Shown one piece after another: positions 52,901 to 60,012 of a DNA stretch of 64,000 nucleotides; the stretch's first letter is position 1, and the number at the start of each line of letters is the position of its first letter. The notes below the pieces were generated by a model. That model saw only the letters and a program-made list of their open reading frames with translations. It was not told where the DNA came from and did not search any database. The stretch is from Flavobacterium degerlachei (GTDB lineage Bacteria; Bacteroidota; Bacteroidia; Flavobacteriales; Flavobacteriaceae). Position numbers and translations under genes: made by a program. Where the stretch lies: assembly GCF_900106645.1 (NCBI RefSeq), contig NZ_FNMV01000008.1, positions 124,001 through 188,000 of the forward strand. The letters run 5' to 3'.

Positions 52901-53646
52901 ACTATAACCGTGTTCGAATCAGAATCTTAAAAGCAGCGCCACAATTTAAAAAAACAGGTCTGAATGGAAGTACATTAACTGTTCAATCAATATTTGAAAA
53001 CATTGAAATCGATAGAACACAAGATCGTTTTATAACACTCTCAAATACCGTAAATCCAAACGTATTTGAAAGTCAACAATTTGCTGGAGCTGGCTTAAAA
53101 TACAGTTATGAAAATTATGACAATCCTTCATTACCAAGCATTGGAATGGGATTCTCGATAGCTGGAAGTTGGAAAATGAACCTAACTGACAGCAAACGTA
53201 ATTTCCCAACGATAGAATCAAAACTTAATTTCAATCATAAAATTGACACCGAAGGAAAACTTGTTTTGGCAACGCTAATAAAAGGAAAAGCAGTTTTAAA
53301 TAATAACTTTGAATTCTACCAAGGTGCTACCTTAGGCGGAGATTATGATCTAAGAGGTTTTAGAAATGAGCGCTTTTTAGGTAAACAATCCTTTTTTCAA
53401 AGTAGCGATATACGATGGAACATAGGAAAAATAAGCGAAAGCATTGTTCCAATGACTTATGGTATTCTAGGAGGTTTTGACTATGGAAGAGTGTGGCAGG
53501 ACGGAGAGGAGTCTAATAAATGGCATCAATCTTTTGGTGGAGGAATATGGCTAAATGGTCTGAATGTTATCACGGCCAGAATCACTTGTTTTAAGAGCGT
53601 AGATGACGATGCACGAATCGCATTTGGTCTAGGGTTTGGATTTTAA
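49918..53646 (+). CDS. Lipoprotein with metallophosphoesterase, kinase-like region and outer-membrane barrel
   Basis: 1242 residues. A lipoprotein signal (LLLCVFLLQSC, Cys near 28) is followed by a calcineurin-like phosphoesterase (about 50-385): LIGDAGN, FLGDNIYPKG, IPGNHDWYNG, ALHHPLMTN and SGHDHNLQY. Then comes a middle region (450-660) with YVMRALKKS near 476, IGDWDRHYDQWRW near 617 and PIPRDRDQAF near 641, resembling the catalytic loop and metal motif of HipA/FAM20/PI4K-II-type kinases. From about 890 it is a BamA/TamA-like barrel, with GGDYDLRGFRNERF near 1142. So it probably sits in the outer membrane. Its promoter must lie within 23 bp or inside the divergent gene. Confidence 0.87.
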   Translation: MKLFSDNHFIKIKIPGYLLLCVFLLQSCATHHAQYGDKAIAGIPTNDIDTSKIAHTFYLIGDAGNSDEDKAKKTLNQLHEQLLKSDKNATLLFLGDNIYPKGMPSKENQAGYSLAKTKLLNQLALSKGFKGKTIFIPGNHDWYNGIKGLKRQEEFVTDYLDDKKSFSPRKACPIDDVKINEFTTLITIDSQWFLEDWDKTPTMNDDCDIKSREAFLEEFESLLSKNKDKTVIVALHHPLMTNGSHGGQFSLKKQLFPLEQKIPLPVIGSLINFIRKTSGVSPQDLQNKQYNAFAKRMKALLQGQDNVVVVSGHDHNLQYIEHDNIKQIISGAGSKSEAAKAVYPNDFSYGKNGFATLKVYRNGKTTVSFFGQKNNQNKLLFEKTILLAKKEVAIEYPNKFPLTTKSAVYTADMIHKSKVHNFLLGTHYRQYFGDLIEAKTATLDTLYGGLKPESAGGGHQSKSLRLVDKDGKEYVMRALKKSVSRFLQSVAFKDQYIENEFKNTFAEDFFYDFYTTSHPYTPLAVGALADEIGVSHTNPQLYYIPKQNGLEKFNANFGDELYLVEERPSESQIKLKSFGTPTDIIGTDDVLEKLIKDEKYSIDENEYIKARLFDMLIGDWDRHYDQWRWGEYKENGKVIYKPIPRDRDQAFSKYDGALISLLMNIPALRHMQSFKKDIKNVKWFNREAYPLDLAFLKTATKKDWINQARYIQENLSDEAIDNAFTNLPKEVQDQTISEIRANLKSRRAKLADYASNYYSVLQKTVLIVGTNKKDKFIINRTSKNNLEVAVYRLKKDGDEFVSKITYNDSDTKNIWIYGLDDDDEFEVSGDHKSKIKIKLIGGQNNDIYTVVNGKKIKILDFESKKNTFNIDSKTQRKLSDNYQTNLYDYRKPKYNAFSGFPTIGFNPDDGIKLGINANYTINHFKQDPYTRKHIFNANYYFATNGFELLYNLSVPKLIGAWDFNLETQFTSPNFAINYFGYGNETLSDDDRDGMDYNRVRIRILKAAPQFKKTGLNGSTLTVQSIFENIEIDRTQDRFITLSNTVNPNVFESQQFAGAGLKYSYENYDNPSLPSIGMGFSIAGSWKMNLTDSKRNFPTIESKLNFNHKIDTEGKLVLATLIKGKAVLNNNFEFYQGATLGGDYDLRGFRNERFLGKQSFFQSSDIRWNIGKISESIVPMTYGILGGFDYGRVWQDGEESNKWHQSFGGGIWLNGLNVITARITCFKSVDDDARIAFGLGFGF

Positions 53647-54504
53647 TTTTTGGATAGAAATTTCATAGAGCTTTCCTCCTGTTTTTTTAACCTTTTCATC
53701 GGCAATCAGTAAAGTAGAATCGTCCTTAAAACAGATAGCCTCTTTCTGAGAATTATGCTGTAATTTGGTTTCGGTTTTAGTACCCGAAAGAAAATCATCA
53801 GACGAGAAATTTTCCAAAAGCCAAATTTTACTATGACTTAAAAGGACAACTTTGGTTTCGTCAGGACTTATCGCGGCACTTGTAATCGCACAAGTGGAAT
53901 AATCATCGCAAGTCTTAAATTCTCCTATTAATTGTGCGTTATGCATTCCTGCACTATTCGGAACTTTATAAATAAAAACGGTTCCATCAAATCCCTTGCT
54001 TCTATTTTTTGTAAACAAATAAAAATTACCATTCCACTCAAAAAAACTTTCTACATCATATAATAATTCTTTCTTTTTTGGAGGAAACTCTTTTTGTTCT
54101 GGGTATAAAAATGAAATTTTGTACGCTGGAATAGCGTTCTCATTGTCTAATGATTTTTTATCCATTTTGTAAATACACAAATCCTGACGCTCATTTTCAT
54201 TATTTCCAAAATCACCTATATATAAATTGCCTTCTTTATCTTTAGTAATATCTTCCCAATCAATGTTTTCTACATTTTTGACAGTTACTTCTTTTGCAAT
54301 CATACCATTTGCGTTTAAGGCATATAGAACATTTGCATTTCCACTGTCTTCTAATGTCCATATCAAACTATCGTCAGTGGAGTACGTAATTCCTGAAACT
54401 TCTTTCAATTTTTTAGGCAAAGAATAAATCGTTGTCAATAATTCAGACGATTGTTGACAAGACAACAAAACAATTGAGGCCAACAATAATAGGTAGTTTT
54501 TCAT
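53629..54504 (-). CDS. Beta-propeller-like lipoprotein
   Basis: 291 residues from the ATG at 54504, chosen for its lipoprotein signal (KNYLLLLASIVLLSCQQ); the frame stays open to 54630. The mature part repeats strand motifs such as VSGITYSTDDSLIWTLEDSG, DWEDITKDKEGNLYIGDFGNNEN and AISPDETKVVLLSHSKIWLLEN, like an SdiA-regulated or WD-type propeller. Function unknown. Its last 18 bp overlap the end of the convergent phosphatase-barrel gene. It follows the kinase-like gene by 16 bp on the same strand and is probably in one operon with it. Confidence 0.8.
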   Translation of the reverse strand: MKNYLLLLASIVLLSCQQSSELLTTIYSLPKKLKEVSGITYSTDDSLIWTLEDSGNANVLYALNANGMIAKEVTVKNVENIDWEDITKDKEGNLYIGDFGNNENERQDLCIYKMDKKSLDNENAIPAYKISFLYPEQKEFPPKKKELLYDVESFFEWNGNFYLFTKNRSKGFDGTVFIYKVPNSAGMHNAQLIGEFKTCDDYSTCAITSAAISPDETKVVLLSHSKIWLLENFSSDDFLSGTKTETKLQHNSQKEAICFKDDSTLLIADEKVKKTGGKLYEISIQKLKSKP

Positions 54505-54520
54505 AATCAGTATTGCGGAA

Positions 54521-55585
54521 TTAGAATCCCGGTTTGAATAAATTGGCATTTTTGAAGTTTCTGGTAACAAACCTAAAAGCAGCCGACAAAACATTTCCCA
54601 TTCGCTGGGCATTTTTAAAATTAAGATCACTTGTGTACTTATACAGATCCATTTTCAATTGTTGTACATGTTCATCTGGAGCAATCAGATCTTGTCCCAT
54701 AATCTTCAATAATCTTTTAATTCGAGTTTCGGCAGAAAGAATTCTTTTTGCCAGTACAGCGCGCTCCTCATTTTTATATTGTTCAATAGAACTTTCCTGT
54801 AATTTATCCTTAACTAATTTTACCATAGGATAATTTTCTTTGAAAAATTGCGGACGATAGATTTTGAAGTTTCCTTCATAACATTGCTGATCAAAATCAA
54901 TAGGACGAATTCTATACACTACTTGATCAAAATCATGAATAGGGACTATCACATAATTGTAGGCCCTCATGTCACCTAAAAGCCGAATCATACAGCGCTC
55001 ATTAAACTTCACAAACTCTTTAGCTATTTGCGACTTCTCAGTGTCAGTACAATCATCCAATAGTGTTTTTATAAAAACATCACCTGGAATACCCATTATA
55101 TGTTCTTCAACTAGAGTCTCTTCATACACTAAAAAATTTATTTTATCTGGAGATAAAATATGCTCCAATTCAAGTCCATATACTCTGGAAGCATCTGCTT
55201 TCTTTACATAAAAATGAGTGTAATTGTCATTCAGGATGTTTCTTACTTTTATTCGAAAAGGCTTCGAGTTTCCAAAAGTGCAATAATCGATTGAATCTAC
55301 ATTCAAAAATTTAATTATATCTAAATTCCCATCCGAGTGTAAAAGAGAGTAGATTTTCTTTAAAGTCAAATCTATTTCATTTCGTTCAAATTCATTATAA
55401 TATACCCGAATCCACAATGTATCGACTTCCTGTTTGTCATACACATTAATAAAACCTGAAAAACGAAGCAGATCATCATAATATATAGGCACTTTAGAAA
55501 TACGATCAAATCGCTTTAAATAGTCAGCAAGCGAATTATTTATAGGGTAAGTAGGTTTTTTAAATAGAATTTCACCGTCGTTCAT
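54521..55585 (-). CDS. Unknown protein with kinase-fold-like motifs
   Basis: 354 residues, no signal peptide. I do not recognise a named family. A kinase-like motif set can be seen: THFYVKKADASRVYGLELEHI (candidate ATP-binding Lys and helix C Glu, about 125-145), a hinge-like LVYEETLVEEHIMG, then CMIRLLGDMRAYNYVIV near 205 (Asp and Asn as in HRDxxxxN) and YRIRPIDFDQQCYEG near 228 (Asp of DFG). Residues 270-354 are helical. It may be a divergent kinase or a pseudokinase. It has a TAAATTTG -7 element at 55612-55605 on the minus strand. Confidence 0.6.
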   Translation of the reverse strand: MNDGEILFKKPTYPINNSLADYLKRFDRISKVPIYYDDLLRFSGFINVYDKQEVDTLWIRVYYNEFERNEIDLTLKKIYSLLHSDGNLDIIKFLNVDSIDYCTFGNSKPFRIKVRNILNDNYTHFYVKKADASRVYGLELEHILSPDKINFLVYEETLVEEHIMGIPGDVFIKTLLDDCTDTEKSQIAKEFVKFNERCMIRLLGDMRAYNYVIVPIHDFDQVVYRIRPIDFDQQCYEGNFKIYRPQFFKENYPMVKLVKDKLQESSIEQYKNEERAVLAKRILSAETRIKRLLKIMGQDLIAPDEHVQQLKMDLYKYTSDLNFKNAQRMGNVLSAAFRFVTRNFKNANLFKPGF

Positions 55586-55604
55586 TAGGAATATTTATTT
55601 ATTA

Positions 55605-55612
55605 CAAATTTA
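55605..55612 (-). promoter_or_regulatory. -7 promoter element of the kinase-like gene
   Basis: TAAATTTG on the minus strand, match to TAnnTTTG, 19 bp before the ATG at 55585. Confidence 0.5.
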
Positions 55613-55867
55613 CATCAATTAAAACGGAATGGCAATAAAACACAAACTTCTCCGCTTTTAATAAAGTCTTAACCAACATTTAAGGCCTTTACAATAACAA
55701 AACAGTCATTTCAACTCGTAAGAAAATTTCTATTCGACAATAAAAATCTTTTATTAGAACAAAAATAAAAATAACTGGTTAACAACTGTTTAACGTTGAT
55801 ATATTTTAATTCCCCCATAAACTTGGCTTTTTTATTACTAAATACCCCGTTACCACGATATTTATTT

Positions 55868-55875
55868 TAAATTTG
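55868..55875 (+). promoter_or_regulatory. -7 promoter element of the PAS kinase gene
   Basis: TAAATTTG, match to TAnnTTTG, 38 bp before the ATG. The rest of the 328-bp gap between the divergent genes (55586-55913) shows no gene or clear repeat. Confidence 0.45.
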
Positions 55876-55913
55876 AAAGTCCCCAAGACATATTACAGAC
55901 ATTACAACCTACT

Positions 55914-57743
55914 ATGACACACAAGCATCAGATTTATATTGAGGCGGCTGAAACTGCAAAAATCGGAATATGGGAATCAAACTTAGAAACAGGTATTCTT
56001 TATTGGGATTCCGTTACAAAATGCATTCTTGAAGTACCTCAAGATTTTGTTCCAATAAAAGGGAGTGGCATTAATTTTTTTGCTGAAGGCGAAAACCAAG
56101 AAAAAATTAGAAATCTACTTCAAAAAGCAGCGGATGAAGGAATTTCTTTTATTGATAAATTTGAAATCACAACTGCGAAAAATAACACCAAATACGTTGA
56201 ATGCATTTGTCGTGTCGAAGTTATTGATAATAAAGTAGTACGATTGCTGGGTACTTTTCAAGACATCACCAAAGAACAAAATCTCATCAAAAAACTGGAA
56301 CTCAGCGTTGAGAAATTCTCTTCTGTTTTTTCAAGTGCTAATGATGCTATCATTATAATAAACTCCGCGACTGGAATCATTTCTGATTGTAATACTAGAT
56401 CTTATGAACTTACTGGATATGGTCCTTCGGAGTTATTAGGTTTACACAATTCTGAATTGTTCCCAATTGAAAAAAGAAAAGAAATTCGCGTTTTTCTGGC
56501 TAATCAATTAAAAAAGGATGACCATTTTGTCAACGAAACCTACATAAAATCAAATAATGGTACAATAGTCCCTGTAGAGGTCGCATCAGGTAAAAAATTC
56601 ATAGTTGACAAGCAAACTTTTCTTGTTTGTTTTTTCAGAGATATCAGCGAACGTAAGGACTCTGAATATAATCTAAATATGTTATCGCTTGTCGCATCTG
56701 AGACTACTGATTCAATTGTAATTGCAAATTCAAAAGGTGAAGCAGTATGGGCAAACAATGCTTATCTCAAACTAACAGGTTATAGTTTAGAAGAAACGAT
56801 TGGTAAAACACCACGTTTTTTATTAAATGGTCCTGAAACTAATTTACAAACAATCCATAATATAAGGCATGCCATTGAGAATAAAAAAAATTTAAAATTC
56901 ACCATTCTGAATTATAATAAATTAAAAGAAAAATTCTGGTATGAATCAAATATTACCCCCGTTTTTGATGATGCAGGCGATTGTATTAAATTTGTTTGTG
57001 TGGGTAGAGATGTAACTGCAAGGGTAGAAAAAGAGATTGAACTCAAACGAATTTTACAAGTAACCAGTGAGCAAAATAATAAATTATTTAATTTTGCACA
57101 TATCGTCTCCCATAATATTCGATCACACACTAGCAATTTATTAATGGTTTTAGACGTAATCGAAAATGCTGAAGAGACGGATGAAAAACTTTCCTACTTT
57201 GAAATGTTTAAAGAAGGAACGGAGAAACTGTCGGAAACAATTGAATATTTGAACGAAATCATTACTATTCAGAAAAATACAAACATCGAAAAAAAGGATG
57301 TGTTTTTATGCGATGAAATTGAAAAAACAAAAATGGCATTGCAGTTATCCATTAAAGATAGCCAAATAGAGATTACACATTCCATTCCTGCTACCTTAAC
57401 AGTAAGCGTAATACCCGCTTATTTAGATAGTATTTTACTTAATCTTTTTACAAACGCCATAAAATATAGATCCCATACAAGAAATCCATTTTTAGAAATT
57501 GGTTATGAGTTAAGTAAAAACTACACCGTTATCACATTTAAAGACAATGGACTAGGTATAGACTTAAAAAAGAACAGTCATAAAATATTCGGAATGTACA
57601 AAACCTTTCATGGTAATGATGACGCCAGAGGAATTGGTTTATGTATTACCAAAAATCAGATTGAAGCTATGAAAGGAAAAATTGAGGTAGAAAGTGAAGA
57701 AGGAATTGGATCTGTATTTAAAGTTTATATAAATGAAAAATAA
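55914..57743 (+). CDS. Soluble PAS-domain sensor histidine kinase
   Basis: 609 residues without membrane helices. Three PAS domains are visible: about 8-120 (AKIGIWESNLETGILYWD), 130-245 (ANDAIIIINSATGIISDCN, PAC end FFRDISERK) and 255-375 (TTDSIVIANSKGEAVWANNAYLKLTGYSLEETIGKTP; FVCVGRDVTAR). The phosphorylation helix is NFAHIVSHNIRSHTSN near residue 395, and the ATPase part has LLNLFTNAIKY, FKDNGLGIDL and ARGIGLCITKNQ. The overlap of 11 bp with the receiver gene marks a two-component pair. The histidine motif is the HWE-free, Bacteroidetes-type HxxSHNxR. Signal unknown. Confidence 0.92.
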   Translation: MTHKHQIYIEAAETAKIGIWESNLETGILYWDSVTKCILEVPQDFVPIKGSGINFFAEGENQEKIRNLLQKAADEGISFIDKFEITTAKNNTKYVECICRVEVIDNKVVRLLGTFQDITKEQNLIKKLELSVEKFSSVFSSANDAIIIINSATGIISDCNTRSYELTGYGPSELLGLHNSELFPIEKRKEIRVFLANQLKKDDHFVNETYIKSNNGTIVPVEVASGKKFIVDKQTFLVCFFRDISERKDSEYNLNMLSLVASETTDSIVIANSKGEAVWANNAYLKLTGYSLEETIGKTPRFLLNGPETNLQTIHNIRHAIENKKNLKFTILNYNKLKEKFWYESNITPVFDDAGDCIKFVCVGRDVTARVEKEIELKRILQVTSEQNNKLFNFAHIVSHNIRSHTSNLLMVLDVIENAEETDEKLSYFEMFKEGTEKLSETIEYLNEIITIQKNTNIEKKDVFLCDEIEKTKMALQLSIKDSQIEITHSIPATLTVSVIPAYLDSILLNLFTNAIKYRSHTRNPFLEIGYELSKNYTVITFKDNGLGIDLKKNSHKIFGMYKTFHGNDDARGIGLCITKNQIEAMKGKIEVESEEGIGSVFKVYINEK

Positions 57744-58134
57744 AATCACCTATATTATCGATGATGATAAACTATCGATAAAATTAATGAGCATGTTAAT
57801 TTCAAAAAATAAGTTTTGCGAAGAAATAATTTCATTTTTTAATCCCCAATTAGCCTTAGACGAACTGAAAAAGAATTGCAATACACCCACAAATCTCCCA
57901 GATGTTATTTTATTAGATTTGAATATGCCTATTATGGATGGTTGGCAGTTTCTTGACGAATTCATCCTTTTACCAATAGATAAAGAAATCTCCATTTTTA
58001 TTGTTAGCTCTTCAATTGACCCTCATGACATTGAGATGGTAAAGAAATACGATATGGTAAAAAGCTATATAATGAAGCCTATAACTGCTACAAAACTAGA
58101 AATAGCAACAGAACTAATTGGAATACCAAACTAA
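57733..58134 (+). CDS. Single-domain response regulator
   Basis: 133 residues, receiver only: IIDDDKLS near residue 9, phosphoacceptor Asp62 in VILLDLNMPIMDGW, FIVSSSIDPHD near 90 and the conserved Lys in SYIMKPITAT. No output domain, so it acts through protein contacts or as part of a phosphorelay. It starts inside the kinase gene. Confidence 0.93.
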   Translation: MKNKITYIIDDDKLSIKLMSMLISKNKFCEEIISFFNPQLALDELKKNCNTPTNLPDVILLDLNMPIMDGWQFLDEFILLPIDKEISIFIVSSSIDPHDIEMVKKYDMVKSYIMKPITATKLEIATELIGIPN

Positions 58135-58200
58135 TTCCAAATTTGCAGTAACAATTTGCTATCTTGTTCGTCCAATAAAAAACATATAAAAACGAACATT

Positions 58201-59103
58201 TTGCAAACCATACTTTCAATTAAAAACCTCAACAAGCGTTATGGCAGTTTACAAGCCTTACAAAATGTTACATTCGAAATAAAAAAAGGTAACGTTTACG
58301 GCATTCTAGGTCCTAACGGTAGCGGTAAATCCACAACATTGGGAATTGTTTTGAATGTGGTGAACAAAACTTCTGGAGAATACAGTTGGTTCGATGGTAA
58401 AATGCAAACTCACGAAGCTTTACAAAAAGTGGGAGCCATTATCGAAAGACCTAATTTCTACCCTTACATGACCGCTGAACAAAACCTGAAGCTGGTCTGT
58501 AAAATTAAAAACATCAATTACACTAAAATTCAGGAGAAGCTAGAATTAGTTGGTTTAATCGAAAGAAAAGACAGCAAGTTCAGTAGTTTTTCTTTGGGAA
58601 TGAAACAGCGTCTAGCCATTGCCTCTGCCCTTTTGAATGATCCTGAGATATTAATTCTGGACGAACCTACAAATGGTCTAGATCCGCAGGGAATCCATCA
58701 AATTAGGGATATTATTAAACAAATCGCAGCTCAGGGAACAACTATTTTATTGGCTTCGCACCTACTAGATGAAGTCGAGAAAGTTTGTACACATGTACTA
58801 GTTTTAAGAAAAGGTACTGTTTTATATTCTGGCACAGTGGATGGAATGTCTGCAAATGAAGGCTTCTTTGAGTTGCAAGCAGATGACAATGAGAAGTTAA
58901 TCCAACTTTTAAAAACACACCCTGCAGTTGAAAATGTAAAACAGGAAGAAGGGAAAGTTTTTGTTTACCTAAAAGCTGCCTTAGAAGCTGCGCACTTGAA
59001 TAAATATCTATTTGAAAACAACATCAATCTAAGTCATTTAGTAAAACGCAAACACAGTCTGGAGGAACAATTTTTAGAATTGACAAAAAACAGTGAGTCG
59101 TAA
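58201..59103 (+). CDS. ABC transporter ATP-binding protein
   Basis: 300 residues from a TTG at 58201, chosen because homologues begin with (M)ETILSIKNL; no ATG fits and the upstream frame back to another TTG at 58156 is unconserved. Walker A GPNGSGKST near residue 38, the signature FSLGMKQRLAIA near 133, Walker B LILDEPTNGLDPQG and the switch His (LASHLLDEVEK) are complete. A C-terminal regulatory region (225-300) follows, as in ABC-2 exporters of the NatA/CcmA kind. It pairs with the permease 57 bp downstream. Confidence 0.9.
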   Translation: MQTILSIKNLNKRYGSLQALQNVTFEIKKGNVYGILGPNGSGKSTTLGIVLNVVNKTSGEYSWFDGKMQTHEALQKVGAIIERPNFYPYMTAEQNLKLVCKIKNINYTKIQEKLELVGLIERKDSKFSSFSLGMKQRLAIASALLNDPEILILDEPTNGLDPQGIHQIRDIIKQIAAQGTTILLASHLLDEVEKVCTHVLVLRKGTVLYSGTVDGMSANEGFFELQADDNEKLIQLLKTHPAVENVKQEEGKVFVYLKAALEAAHLNKYLFENNINLSHLVKRKHSLEEQFLELTKNSES

Positions 59104-59160
59104 TTAGGTTATTCAGTCACAGTACAATCCTAATTCACAAATCCTAATTCCAAAACAAAA

Positions 59161-59997
59161 ATGAAACGATTACTTTCCATAGAATTACAAAAAATCTGGA
59201 TGAATAAAGCCAGTCGCGTTTTAACATTAACCTATTTTATTTTACTTTCTTTTATTGCACTGATTGCATCAATCAAATTTGATATTGGCTTTTTTAAGTT
59301 ACACCTGGCCGAAATGGGAATTTTTAACTTTCCGTACATCTGGCATTTTAATACGTATGTAGCCGCTTTTTTGAAATTCTTTTTGGCTATCGTAATTGTT
59401 TCAATGATGGCAAATGAATATAGTTACGGTACCTTAAAACAAAACCTTATTGATGGAATGAGCAAAAAGGAATTTATTCTTTCTAAATTCCTAACAGTGC
59501 TTGTGTTTGCTTTTGCCTCTACTGTTTACGTTTTTGTAATGAGTTTGCTATTGGGTTATAGCTTTTCTTCCTATACTGAATTGAGTATTGTCTTTTCGAA
59601 TATGGAATACCTTTTGGCTTTTTTCATCAAATTAATTGGCTTTTTTTCTTTTTGTTTATTTTTAGGAATATTAGTCAAACGATCTGCTTTTGCTTTAGGC
59701 TTCCTTTTGGTTTGGAATATAATCGAAGGAGTTGCAAAAGGAATTTTAGTTTTTAAGATTTTTCCAGATAATAAAATAGCGGATTATATTACACAGTTTT
59801 TTCCACTGGAATCCATGTCAAATCTAATCATAGAACCTTTCTCCAGATTATCTGTAATCAAGACCATTGGAACCCAAATTGGAGTAGATGGTATAAAAGA
59901 TTATGGAGTGCATTTTTCGTCAATCCTTATTGTATTGGTTTGGTCATTATTATTCATGTTATTCTCATACAAACTACTAAAAAATAGAGATTTATAG
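59161..59997 (+). CDS. ABC-2 type transporter permease
   Basis: 278 residues with six membrane helices. The N-terminal pattern MKRLLSIELQKIWMNKASRVL and the block EYSYGTLKQNLIDGMSKKEFILSKFLTVLVFA near 100 are typical of ABC-2 permeases of the NatB/GldF-like class. It presumably forms a homodimer with two copies of the ATPase encoded just before. Substrate unknown. The next gene starts 16 bp after the stop. Confidence 0.88.
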   Translation: MKRLLSIELQKIWMNKASRVLTLTYFILLSFIALIASIKFDIGFFKLHLAEMGIFNFPYIWHFNTYVAAFLKFFLAIVIVSMMANEYSYGTLKQNLIDGMSKKEFILSKFLTVLVFAFASTVYVFVMSLLLGYSFSSYTELSIVFSNMEYLLAFFIKLIGFFSFCLFLGILVKRSAFALGFLLVWNIIEGVAKGILVFKIFPDNKIADYITQFFPLESMSNLIIEPFSRLSVIKTIGTQIGVDGIKDYGVHFSSILIVLVWSLLFMLFSYKLLKNRDL

Positions 59998-60012
59998 TAT
60001 ATTTACATAACA

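Noticed and set aside
54505..54630. Extended N-terminus of the propeller-like lipoprotein
   Set aside because: The extension overlaps the end of the neighbouring gene and would hide the clear lipoprotein signal starting at 54504.
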